Source: Ruminococcaceae bacterium BL-6
GTDB lineage: Bacteria; Bacillota; Clostridia; Oscillospirales; Acutalibacteraceae
Assembly: GCA_902810075.1 (NCBI GenBank)
Contig: LR778135.1
Location: 3,162,001-3,226,000, forward strand
Length of the DNA stretch: 64,000 bases
Direction: 5' to 3'
Under the pieces are notes generated by a model that saw only the letters and a list, made by a program, of their open reading frames with translations, ran no database searches and had not been told where the DNA came from. This document shows positions 1 to 7,663 of the stretch, one piece after another. How positions within the stretch are numbered: the stretch's first letter is position 1; every line of letters starts with the position of its first letter. Both the position numbers and the translations under genes were made by a program.

Positions 1-1827
1 CTGTTCGAAGCGGGCTGCTCCGCGCCGCCGGAGCCTGACCTCCCCGACCTTTGGAACACGCTTTCCAAAAATCTGGAACAGTCCCTTCTGGCGTTTCCTC
101 AGAAAACCCTCATCGACAGAAAGCGGCATGAAATCTCGGATCAATGCCTCGCGTTCCGCCATTCGGCAGCCGGGATCTTCCGGCTTTCGGTCCCGACCGG
201 CTCCGGAAAAACGATGGCCTCTCTGCGCTACGCGCTGAACTGCGCGAAGGAAAACGGGAAAGAACGGATTTTTTACATAGCGCCCTACAAGAGCATCCTG
301 GACCAAAACGCGGACGACATCCGGAAAGCTCTGAACGTGCGGGACAGCGGGGTCATTCTGGAGCACCACAGCGACGTGGTCTTCGGGGACGATTCGGAAA
401 GCGGGAAAGAAGAGGCCGCGCGGTATGAGCTTCTCACTCAGCGCTGGGATTCCCCGATCATCCTGACCACCGCCGTCCAGTTCCTGAACACCCTTTTCGA
501 CGGCCGGTCCGCCTGCGTGCGCCGCATGCACAGCCTTGCGGATTCCGTCCTCATCCTGGATGAGGTTCAGGCGATGCCGGTCAAATGCACCAGCATGCTG
601 AACGCCGCGCTGGATTTTCTCGCATACGTCTGTCACTGCGCCGTCGTCCTGTGCACCGCCACCCAGCCGAACGTGGAAGAGCTGCCCGTCCCCGCCGTAT
701 TGGGCACGCCCGCGCAGATGACGGAAAACCTGGAAGATACCTTCGCCGCGTTCCGACGCACGCGCGTCGTCGACAAAACCGGGGAAGGCCCGCTCCCGGC
801 GGACCGGCTCGCGCAGTTCGCTCTGGAGCGCCTGACGTCGTGCGACAATCTTCTGATGATTCTGAACACGAAATCCGCCGCGAAGGCGGTGTTCCGCTCG
901 CTGAAAGAACGCATGGGCCTTCTGCCGCCGGAGCGGCGCGTTCCGGTCTGCTGCCTGACCACGAGCGAGTGCCCGCAGCACCGGATGGATCTCATCGAGA
1001 AAATCCGCGGCGTGCTTTCGGATCAAACTCCCGGCAGGAACCGGCTGATCTGCGTCAGCACCCAGCTCATCGAGGCGGGCGTGAACTTGTCGTTCCAGTG
1101 CGTCGTGCGCTCCTTCGCCGGGCTCGACAGCGCCGCGCAGGCGGCCGGGCGCTGCAACCGCCACGGCGAATCCGCCTGCCGCGACGTATTTCTCGTGCGC
1201 TGCGCGGATGAAAACCTCTCCCGGCTGCCCGATATCCAAAAGGCGCAGGAGGCCGCCTCCCATGTCCTGCTCGATTTTCACAGCGATCCGGCGCAGTTCG
1301 GCGGCGACCCGCTGTCGCCCGAAGCGATCAAACGCTATTACCATTATTATTTCGAGCTTCAGAAAACGCGGCTCGCCTACCCGGCGGGCGAAAAGGACGA
1401 CCCGAAGCTCTTTTCCCCCACCTATCTGTTCGACCTGCTGTCGGTGAATTCGCTTGCCGGAAAATACTGTGCGGAGCACTCCGCTCCCCTGCCGCCGCAT
1501 CCGATGCACCAGGCGTTTGAAACGGCGGGCGGAATCTTTCAGGCGATCGAAAGCGGCGGGATGGATGTGATCGTCCCCTACGGGGAGGGTGGAAATCTGA
1601 TCGAACAGCTCTACTCGGGGCCCGATCTGGCACAGATGCCGAAGCTGCTCCGGCAGGCGCAGCGCTATTGCGTCCACCTGTTCGACGGCGAAAGGATCCG
1701 CCTGACCGAGCTGGGGGCGATCGACCTGCTGAAGGAGATCGGCGCCGCCGTGCTGAACAAGGATTTTTACAGCTCCGAGCTGGGCGTCCAGATGCAGCGC
1801 GGCGAAATGGAAACCCTGCTGGCTTAA
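1..1827 (+). CDS. cas3: CRISPR-associated helicase Cas3, type I-C (5' end outside window)
   Basis: This is the C-terminal 608 residues of an open frame that enters the window from the left, so the start and any N-terminal HD nuclease domain are not visible. Cas3 is recruited by Cascade to unwind and degrade target DNA. SF2 helicase motifs are present in order: Walker A GSGKT (nt 199-213), Walker B variant DEVQ (559-570), motif III TATQP (655-669), a motif V-like region (STQLIEAGVN, about 1054-1083) and motif VI QAAGRCNRHG (1138-1167). The DEVQ box and QxxGRxxR-type motif VI are typical of Cas3. It leads the operon; an 86-bp AT-rich gap separates it from cas5c. The first ATG in the window (214) lies after the P-loop, so it cannot be the true start. 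Confidence 0.95.
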   Translation: MFEAGCSAPPEPDLPDLWNTLSKNLEQSLLAFPQKTLIDRKRHEISDQCLAFRHSAAGIFRLSVPTGSGKTMASLRYALNCAKENGKERIFYIAPYKSILDQNADDIRKALNVRDSGVILEHHSDVVFGDDSESGKEEAARYELLTQRWDSPIILTTAVQFLNTLFDGRSACVRRMHSLADSVLILDEVQAMPVKCTSMLNAALDFLAYVCHCAVVLCTATQPNVEELPVPAVLGTPAQMTENLEDTFAAFRRTRVVDKTGEGPLPADRLAQFALERLTSCDNLLMILNTKSAAKAVFRSLKERMGLLPPERRVPVCCLTTSECPQHRMDLIEKIRGVLSDQTPGRNRLICVSTQLIEAGVNLSFQCVVRSFAGLDSAAQAAGRCNRHGESACRDVFLVRCADENLSRLPDIQKAQEAASHVLLDFHSDPAQFGGDPLSPEAIKRYYHYYFELQKTRLAYPAGEKDDPKLFSPTYLFDLLSVNSLAGKYCAEHSAPLPPHPMHQAFETAGGIFQAIESGGMDVIVPYGEGGNLIEQLYSGPDLAQMPKLLRQAQRYCVHLFDGERIRLTELGAIDLLKEIGAAVLNKDFYSSELGVQMQRGEMETLLA

Positions 1828-1913
1828 ATCGGATTTGTTTCAATATCCAAAAAATTTTTAAAAATATTTTTTATTCATACAATCCGAAATGATAGATGAA
1901 GGAGAATCAAACT

Positions 1914-2633
1914 ATGGAGCATGAAAACAGCGTAAGCTTTCTGGTTTCCGGCAAAATGGCGCTGTTCAGTGACCCCGTCACGCGGGTGGGCGGCGAAAAG
2001 TGCAGCTACCAGGTGCCGACCTATCAGGCGCTCAAGGGCATGCTGGAATCCATTTACTGGAAACCGACGCTGATCTGGCACATCGACGCGGTGCGGGTCA
2101 TGAACCCCATCTCGAGCCGTTCGGAGGGCATCCGCCCCATCGGGTATTCCGGGGGAAACACGCTTTCCATCTACACGTATCTCACCGACGTGGCCTATCA
2201 GGTGAAGGCGCATTTCGAGTGGAACGAAAACCGCCCCGACCTTACCTGCGACCGCAGCGAAAACAAGCATTACTTTATCGCGAAGCGTATGATCGAGCGG
2301 GGCGGCCGGCGCGACGTCTTCCTCGGCACGCGGGAATGCCAGGCGTATGTGGAGCCCTGCGCTTTCGGCGCGGAGGAGGGGCATTTCGACAGTCTGGCGG
2401 AGCTGTCCTTCGGGCTGATGTTCCACGGGTTCGACTACCCGGATGAGAGCGGGGAAAACGAGCTTCGGGCACGGTTCTGGTACCCCAAAATGAAAAACGG
2501 GGTGATCGGGTTCTGCCGCCCCGAAGAATGCCCGGTCACGCGCGTCATCAAAAAGCAGAGCCCGAAAGTGTTCCGCGAAGGCAAAAATTTTACCCGCTGC
2601 GATTCTTTGGCAGAGGAGGCCGGTTTCCAATGA
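1914..2633 (+). CDS. cas5c: Cas5c (Cas5d), crRNA-processing Cascade subunit
   Basis: A 239-residue RAMP-family protein. In type I-C systems Cas5c replaces Cas6: it cuts the repeat RNA at the 3' base of its hairpin and stays on the crRNA 5' handle. Tyr48, Lys118 and His119 (in the segment ENKHYF) sit where the Tyr46/Lys116/His117 catalytic set of the Bacillus halodurans enzyme lies, so the nuclease should be active. I chose ATG 1914 over the in-frame ATG 1896 because GAAGGAG at 1898-1904 sits 9 nt before it; the 1896 start would have no ribosome site. The stop overlaps the cas8c start as ATGA. No cas6 is present in the window, which fits the assignment. Confidence 0.95.
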   Translation: MEHENSVSFLVSGKMALFSDPVTRVGGEKCSYQVPTYQALKGMLESIYWKPTLIWHIDAVRVMNPISSRSEGIRPIGYSGGNTLSIYTYLTDVAYQVKAHFEWNENRPDLTCDRSENKHYFIAKRMIERGGRRDVFLGTRECQAYVEPCAFGAEEGHFDSLAELSFGLMFHGFDYPDESGENELRARFWYPKMKNGVIGFCRPEECPVTRVIKKQSPKVFREGKNFTRCDSLAEEAGFQ

Positions 2634-4633
2634 GCTGGATGCAAAAACTGTATGAGACTTACGAGAGCTGCCAAAGCCTGGTGGGCGAGAAAGAACAGGA
2701 AAACAGGACGCCGCTGATGCCGATTTACCACACGACGCAGCAGGCGCAGATCGAGGCGGTGATCGACACGGATGGCCGTTGGCGCTCGGCGAGGGTGCTC
2801 GAAGACAAAAAGGAGCGCACCACGCTGATCCCCTGCACGGAAAAATCGACCGCGCGCACGAGCGACCCTGTTCTGCCGCATCCGTTGTTCGATAATTTGT
2901 CGTATCTAGCCGGTGATTATATAAAATACCGCACGCTGGAAGGAAAAAAGCATGACCGCTATGCGCAATATATCGCCCAGCTTTCGGACTGGTGCTCCTC
3001 GCCCTGCTCCCACCCGAAAGTACGGGCCGTGCTGGACTACCTGAAAAAGGGCTGCCTGATGGAGGACCTGATCCGCGAGGGCGTTCTGTACCGGGATGCC
3101 TCCGGCTCCCTGCCGGAAAAGTGGGAGGGAGAAAAGGGGAACGAGCCGCCGATCTTCCGGGCGGCCACAGGCGACCCGGCCGGCGCGTTCGTCCGGTTTC
3201 AGGTGGTTCAGGCGGGCGGGTCGGAAGACCTTCACAGCCGCATCTGGGAGGACAAATCGGTCTGGCAGAGCTTTATCGATTACCAGAACAGCCTTCCGGC
3301 GGACCGGGACTACTGCTATGTTCTGGGGAAAGAGCTCCCGGTTTCGACGCTGAGCCCGAAATATATCCGGCGGCCCGGCGACAACGCGAAGCTGATCTCC
3401 GCCAACGACAAAGACGGATTTACCTACCGGGGCCGGTTTGAAACGCCGTCGCAGGCGTTCTGCATCGGGCGGGAAACGACGGAAAAGGCGCACAACGCGC
3501 TGAAATGGCTGATCCCGCGTCAGGCGTACGTCAACGGCGACCAGGTGATCCTCGCTTGGCGCACGGACGGCGGCAAAACGCTCGACCCCTGTAAAAGCTC
3601 CCTCGACCTGCTGTACGATCTGGAGGACGGGGAGCCGGTCATTTCCACCGGCGAGGATTTCGCAAAAAGATTCCGGAACGCCCTGCGGGGGTACGGCGGC
3701 AGGCTGACGGGCGGAGAAGAAGCCTGCATCCTCGGCCTGGACTCCGCGACGCCGGGCCGCCTGTCGATTTTTTACTACCGCGAAATGAAGGAGAAGAACC
3801 TTCTGGACCGCATGGAGCTTTGGCACGGAAGCTGCCGCTGGCACTTCTTCGCCTATCCGAAAAGCACGGGGGGATTCCGGCCGAAGGAAAGGCCTGTCCC
3901 GTTCGTCGGCGCGCCGTCCCCCGAAGCGATCGCGCAGGCCGCCTATGGGAAAAAGCTGAACGACAAGCTGAAGAAAAGCGCCGTTCAGCGCCTTCTGCCC
4001 TGCGTCGGGGACGGCGCCAAACTGCCGCGGGATATCATGCTCTGCGCGGCCCGGCGCGCCTCCAACCCTGTCGCGCTGGACGACGGCGACCATGGAAACA
4101 CGCTTGCCGTTTCCTGCGCGCTGATCCGAAAATATTACAATGACAAGGAAAACGATCAGGAAAATGATTGGAAGAACCGAAAAGTTAAAAATATAAAAGA
4201 TTATAAGGAGAGATGGAAAATGGCATTGGATACCGGGGAGACCGACCGGAATTACCTGTTCGGGCGGGCGCTCGCCTACGCGCAGAAGCTGGAAAGCTAC
4301 GCCCTCATCCTCATGGAGGAAAAGCGGAGCACCAACGCGGAGCGGATGCAGGCGGCGTTCAGCCAGCACCCGGCGAGGGTGTGGCGGACGCTGTACCAGT
4401 CCCTTGCGCCCTATCTGCAAAAGCTGGGGCCGCGGGGCTTCCGCTACCAGGGCGAGCTGAACAAGGTGATTTCCACGCTTGGGATGAAAAATTTCACGAA
4501 CGAGCCGCTGAACGAAATCTACCTGCTGGGTTACTCCAGCCAGATGGATGCGTTCAACGAAGAAATGCGCAAAGCGGTCAGCCATAAAAACGAGCTTGCC
4601 GGAACCGGCGCCGAAGGGGAGGAAAAACAATGA
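2630..4633 (+). CDS. cas8c: Cas8c (Csd1), type I-C large subunit
   Basis: A 667-residue protein, identified by position between cas5c and cas7c and by the Csd1-like N-terminus (MSWMQKLYETYE). Cas8c is the Cascade large subunit that recognises the PAM and anchors the crRNA 5' end. ATG 2630 overlaps the cas5c stop (ATGA) and is preceded by AGAGGAGG (2612-2619); an upstream in-frame start at 2528 would sit inside cas5c and is rejected. The segment at about residues 500-530 is Lys/Asn/Asp-rich and low in complexity (codons near 4140-4215), and looks like a linker. Directly after it comes an internal ribosome site and start (see Cas11c). The stop overlaps cas7c as ATGA. Confidence 0.93.
   Translation: MSWMQKLYETYESCQSLVGEKEQENRTPLMPIYHTTQQAQIEAVIDTDGRWRSARVLEDKKERTTLIPCTEKSTARTSDPVLPHPLFDNLSYLAGDYIKYRTLEGKKHDRYAQYIAQLSDWCSSPCSHPKVRAVLDYLKKGCLMEDLIREGVLYRDASGSLPEKWEGEKGNEPPIFRAATGDPAGAFVRFQVVQAGGSEDLHSRIWEDKSVWQSFIDYQNSLPADRDYCYVLGKELPVSTLSPKYIRRPGDNAKLISANDKDGFTYRGRFETPSQAFCIGRETTEKAHNALKWLIPRQAYVNGDQVILAWRTDGGKTLDPCKSSLDLLYDLEDGEPVISTGEDFAKRFRNALRGYGGRLTGGEEACILGLDSATPGRLSIFYYREMKEKNLLDRMELWHGSCRWHFFAYPKSTGGFRPKERPVPFVGAPSPEAIAQAAYGKKLNDKLKKSAVQRLLPCVGDGAKLPRDIMLCAARRASNPVALDDGDHGNTLAVSCALIRKYYNDKENDQENDWKNRKVKNIKDYKERWKMALDTGETDRNYLFGRALAYAQKLESYALILMEEKRSTNAERMQAAFSQHPARVWRTLYQSLAPYLQKLGPRGFRYQGELNKVISTLGMKNFTNEPLNEIYLLGYSSQMDAFNEEMRKAVSHKNELAGTGAEGEEKQ
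4220..4633 (+). CDS. cas11c: Cas11c small subunit from an internal start in cas8c
   Basis: An in-frame ATG at 4220, preceded by AAGGAG at 4205-4210 with 9-nt spacing, would yield the last 137 residues of Cas8c as a separate protein (start MALDTGETDRNYLFGRALAY). The product is predicted to be mostly helical. It begins just after a low-complexity linker in the parent protein. In type I-C (and I-B, I-D) systems the small subunit is known to be made this way from the large-subunit gene and is needed for a full Cascade. The AT-rich, linker-coding stretch just upstream (4140-4210) would also leave the ribosome site poorly structured. What is seen is the start signal; translation is inferred. Confidence 0.8.
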   Translation: MALDTGETDRNYLFGRALAYAQKLESYALILMEEKRSTNAERMQAAFSQHPARVWRTLYQSLAPYLQKLGPRGFRYQGELNKVISTLGMKNFTNEPLNEIYLLGYSSQMDAFNEEMRKAVSHKNELAGTGAEGEEKQ

Positions 4634-5499
4634 GCATTCTTTCAAACAAAATTGATTTTGCCGTGATTCTGTCCGTCAAAAACGCGAATCCCAACGGGGA
4701 CCCGCTCAACGGGAACCGTCCGCGCGAAACATACGACGGCTTTGGGGAAATTTCGGATGTCTGCATCAAACGCAAGATCCGCAACCGCCTGCTCGACCTG
4801 GGCCAGCCGGTTTTCGTCCAATCCGACGACAAGCGCGCGGACGGCTTTAAAAGCCTGCGGGAGCGCGCGGATTCCGTCGAGGAGCTGAAAAAAGCGGAAA
4901 AAGCGAAGGACAGCGAAACGTATGCGAAAATCGCGTGCGAAAAATGGATCGATGTGCGCAGCTTCGGGCAGGTATTCGCGTTCAAGGGCAGCGACGTTTC
5001 GATCGGGGTCCGCGGCCCCGTTTCCGTCCATCCGGCTTTCAGCGTGTCGCCGATCGACATCTCCAGCATCCAGATCACGAAAAGCGTGAACAGCATTACC
5101 GGCGACAAGAAATCGTCGGACACCATGGGGATGAAGCATACGGTGCCGTTCGGCCTGTATGCGTTCTACGGCAGCATCAACTGCCAGCTTGCGGAGAAGA
5201 CGGGATTTTCCGAGGAGGATGCCGAGCTGATCCACCGGGCGCTGACCACGCTGTTTGAGAATGACAGCTCCTCCGCCCGGCCCGACGGCAGCATGGAGGT
5301 CTGCAAGGTGTACTGGTGGAAGCACAACTGCAAAACCGGGCAGTATCCGTCCGCAAAGGTCCACCGCTCCCTCCGCATCGAGCCGGTTTCCGGAAAGAAA
5401 GCACCGAACGGCAACCTGCCCTTCAATATCGAGGATTATTACAGCATTTCGGCCAATCCCTTGGATGGCCTGACCCCGGAAGTCTACGATGGAATATAG
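4630..5499 (+). CDS. cas7c: Cas7c (Csd2), Cascade backbone subunit
   Basis: A 289-residue RAMP protein that polymerises along the crRNA spacer to form the Cascade backbone. The N-terminus has the family signature NANPNGDPLNGNRPR (about residues 17-31), followed by the RNA-binding fold, and a motif SDTMGMKHTVPFGLY (about residues 161-175) typical of Csd2. Length is normal. ATG 4630 overlaps the cas8c stop (ATGA) and has GGGGAGG before it. The 3' end overlaps cas4 by 11 nt, a translational coupling arrangement seen through most of this operon. Confidence 0.96.
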   Translation: MSILSNKIDFAVILSVKNANPNGDPLNGNRPRETYDGFGEISDVCIKRKIRNRLLDLGQPVFVQSDDKRADGFKSLRERADSVEELKKAEKAKDSETYAKIACEKWIDVRSFGQVFAFKGSDVSIGVRGPVSVHPAFSVSPIDISSIQITKSVNSITGDKKSSDTMGMKHTVPFGLYAFYGSINCQLAEKTGFSEEDAELIHRALTTLFENDSSSARPDGSMEVCKVYWWKHNCKTGQYPSAKVHRSLRIEPVSGKKAPNGNLPFNIEDYYSISANPLDGLTPEVYDGI

Positions 5500-6154
5500 C
5501 GAAGAGGATTTTCTGAATCTCGCCGGGCTTCAGCACTTCGCGTTCTGCCGAAGGCAGTGGGCGCTCGCTTATGTGGAAATGCAGTGGATGGAGAATCTGC
5601 GGACCGTGCAGGGGCATATCCTGCACGACAACGCGCACGACCCGTTTTCCGCCGAAAAGCGCGGGGACCGGATCATTTCCAGAGGGATGGCGGTCTTTTC
5701 CCGGACGCTCGGGGTAAACGGCGTCTGCGACGTCGTCGAATTCCACGCCTCCCCGAACGGCGTGGCGCTTTCCGGGCGGGAGGGCCGGTGGCTTCCCGTC
5801 CCGGTTGAATACAAGCGCGGCGCGCCGAAAGAGAGCGACGCCGACCGCCTGCAGCTCTGCTGCCAGGCCATGTGCCTGGAGGAGATGCTGCTGTGCCCTC
5901 CGATTCCGAAGGCGTATCTGTATTACGGGGAAACGGCGCGGAGAAGCGCCGTCCCGCTGGATGAGGAGCTGCGCTCGAACGTGCGCGGCATGCTTGCGGA
6001 GATGCACGGGCTGTACCGCCGGAAATACACGCCGCGCGTGAAGCCGACAAAAAGCTGCAACGCCTGCTCGCTGAAGGATCTTTGCCTGCCCCGGCTGTAC
6101 CGTGCCGGCTCTGCGGCGGAATATGTTCGGAAGCGTCTGGAGGAAGCGTCATGA
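5489..6154 (+). CDS. cas4: Cas4, PAM-selecting RecB-like exonuclease
   Basis: A 221-residue RecB-family nuclease with an iron-sulphur cluster. It trims and orients prespacers with Cas1-Cas2 in type I-C adaptation so that PAM-flanked DNA is integrated. Visible features: the first cluster cysteine Cys20 (FCRRQW), nuclease residues Asp81 (GVCDVVEF) and Glu107/Lys109 (VEYKRG, RecB motif III), and the C-terminal cluster Cys190, Cys193 and Cys199 (CNACSLKDLC). All four cluster cysteines and the active-site residues are present, so it should be functional. It overlaps cas7c by 11 nt and cas1 by 4 nt. Confidence 0.96.
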   Translation: MEYSEEDFLNLAGLQHFAFCRRQWALAYVEMQWMENLRTVQGHILHDNAHDPFSAEKRGDRIISRGMAVFSRTLGVNGVCDVVEFHASPNGVALSGREGRWLPVPVEYKRGAPKESDADRLQLCCQAMCLEEMLLCPPIPKAYLYYGETARRSAVPLDEELRSNVRGMLAEMHGLYRRKYTPRVKPTKSCNACSLKDLCLPRLYRAGSAAEYVRKRLEEAS

Positions 6155-7182
6155 GGATCCTTGGAAATACGCTGTACGTCCTCTCTCCGGAGGCCTATCT
6201 GTCCCTGGATGGGGAGAACGCGGTCATCCAGAAAAAAGGGAACGAGCTCCGCCGGATTCCGCTGCACAATCTGGATGGGATCGTCGCCTTCGGCTACACG
6301 GGGGCCAGCCCTGCCCTGATGGGGGCGTGCGCCAAACGCGGGATCGCGCTGACGTTTCTCACCATGCACGGCCATTTTCTGGCCCGGGTGTGCGGGGAGG
6401 AACAGGGAAATGTGCTGCTGCGCAAGGAGCAGTACCGCGTATCCGACGATGAGATAAGGAGCGCGGCGATCGCAAAGGGGATGATTTCCGGAAAGCTGTT
6501 CAATTCGCGGTGGGTTCTTGAGCGCGCCGCCCGGGATCACGCCCTGCGCCTGGATACGGAAAAATTAAAACGCGCTTCGGGCTTTCTCTCCGAAGCGTTA
6601 AAAAAGCTGCAGCAGGCACAGACGCTGGATGAGATCCGCGGCATCGAGGGAGAAGCGGCCACGCAGTATTTTTCTGTGCTGGATGAGATGATCCTGCAGC
6701 AGAAGGATCAATTTTTCTTTCGCACGAGAAACCGGCGCCCGCCCATGGACAACGTCAACGCGCTGGTTTCGTTCGTCTACACCCTGCTTGCGCACGACGC
6801 CGCCTCCGCGCTGGAAACGGCGGGGCTCGATCCCTATGTCGGCTTTCTGCACCGTGACCGGCCCGGAAGGCTCTCCCTCGCGCTGGATCTGATGGAAGAG
6901 CTCCGGCCCGTTCTGGCGGACCGCTTCGTCCTGACCCTGATCAACACCCGGCAGGTGAACGGCGGCGGCTTCGCCCAAAAAGAGGACGGCGCGGTGCTGA
7001 TGGACGACGACACCCGCAGGACGGTTCTGACGGCATGGCAGAAAAAGAAGCAGGAAAAAATCACCCATCCCCTGCTCGGCGAAAAAATAGAGTGGGGCCT
7101 CGTGCCCTATTCCCAGGCGCTTCTGCTGGCCCGCCGCCTGCGCGGCGACATCGACGCCTATCCGCCGTTTTTGTGGAAGTAG
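6151..7182 (+). CDS. cas1: Cas1, CRISPR integrase
   Basis: A 343-residue subtype I-C Cas1, the metal-dependent integrase that joins new spacers to the leader-proximal repeat. Expected metal ligands are present: Glu166 in RGIEGEAA, His234 in GFLHRDRPGR and the acidic pair around Asp246/Glu249 in LALDLMEELRP. ATG 6151 overlaps the cas4 stop as ATGA and follows GGAGGAAG; an upstream in-frame start (6082) would lie far inside cas4 and is rejected. Only 4 nt separate it from cas2, consistent with co-translation of the integrase complex. Confidence 0.97.
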   Translation: MRILGNTLYVLSPEAYLSLDGENAVIQKKGNELRRIPLHNLDGIVAFGYTGASPALMGACAKRGIALTFLTMHGHFLARVCGEEQGNVLLRKEQYRVSDDEIRSAAIAKGMISGKLFNSRWVLERAARDHALRLDTEKLKRASGFLSEALKKLQQAQTLDEIRGIEGEAATQYFSVLDEMILQQKDQFFFRTRNRRPPMDNVNALVSFVYTLLAHDAASALETAGLDPYVGFLHRDRPGRLSLALDLMEELRPVLADRFVLTLINTRQVNGGGFAQKEDGAVLMDDDTRRTVLTAWQKKKQEKITHPLLGEKIEWGLVPYSQALLLARRLRGDIDAYPPFLWK

Positions 7183-7186
7183 GTGA

Positions 7187-7486
7187 ATGAGTTTGCTGGT
7201 TCTGATTACTTACGACGTGAATACGGAAACCGCAGCCGGGAGAAAACGCCTGAGAAAAGTCGCGAAAATCTGCGTCGACTACGGCCAGCGGGTCCAGAAT
7301 TCCGTGTTCGAGTGCGTCATGGACGCCGCCCTGTGCTGTACGGTAAAGCACAAGCTGGAACAAATCGTCGACCCGGAAAAGGACAGCCTGCGCTTTTACT
7401 ACCTCGGCAACCGCTACAAGGCAAAAGTGGAGCATTTTGGGGCAAAGCCTTCCTTCGACGTGGAAGAACCTTTGATTATCGGATGA
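7187..7486 (+). CDS. cas2: Cas2, structural partner of Cas1
   Basis: A 99-residue ferredoxin-fold protein, normal length for I-C. It begins MSLLVLITYDVNT, with the conserved Asp10 at the end of strand 1. Cas2 dimerises and bridges two Cas1 dimers in the integration complex. It is the last cas gene of the operon, and the CRISPR leader begins directly after its stop. The ATG at 7187 is the only good start; the ribosome site is weak (AAGTAGGTG), as expected for coupling to cas1, which ends 4 nt upstream. Confidence 0.95.
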   Translation: MSLLVLITYDVNTETAAGRKRLRKVAKICVDYGQRVQNSVFECVMDAALCCTVKHKLEQIVDPEKDSLRFYYLGNRYKAKVEHFGAKPSFDVEEPLIIG

Positions 7487-7663
7487 AGGATTCGTGCGAA
7501 CCCGAAGCATACATTCTTCTGCAGGAGCCTTCGCACCGATTTTCATTCTGATTTCGAACCATATACCCAATCGGTGCCGAATAAAATTTTCACTTCTTAA
7601 ATACTCATTTTATTTTTATTACGATATACTAAAGAATCAGAATTTTATTTGTTTATTTTTGCT
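7487..7663 (+). promoter_or_regulatory. CRISPR leader
   Basis: A 177-bp non-coding stretch between cas2 and the first repeat. Its last 100 bp are strongly AT-rich, with runs such as TTTTATTTTTATTACG and ATTTTATTTGTTTATTTTT, in sharp contrast to the GC-rich cas genes. By position it should hold the array promoter and the site where Cas1-Cas2 insert new spacers, so the repeats near 7664 are the youngest. I could not pick out a convincing -35/-10 pair. Confidence 0.75.

Noticed and set aside
2906..4645. A 579-codon frame on the - strand opposite cas8c.
   Set aside because: High GC creates long antisense frames. It has no ribosome site or domain, and cas8c on the + strand is clearly coding.
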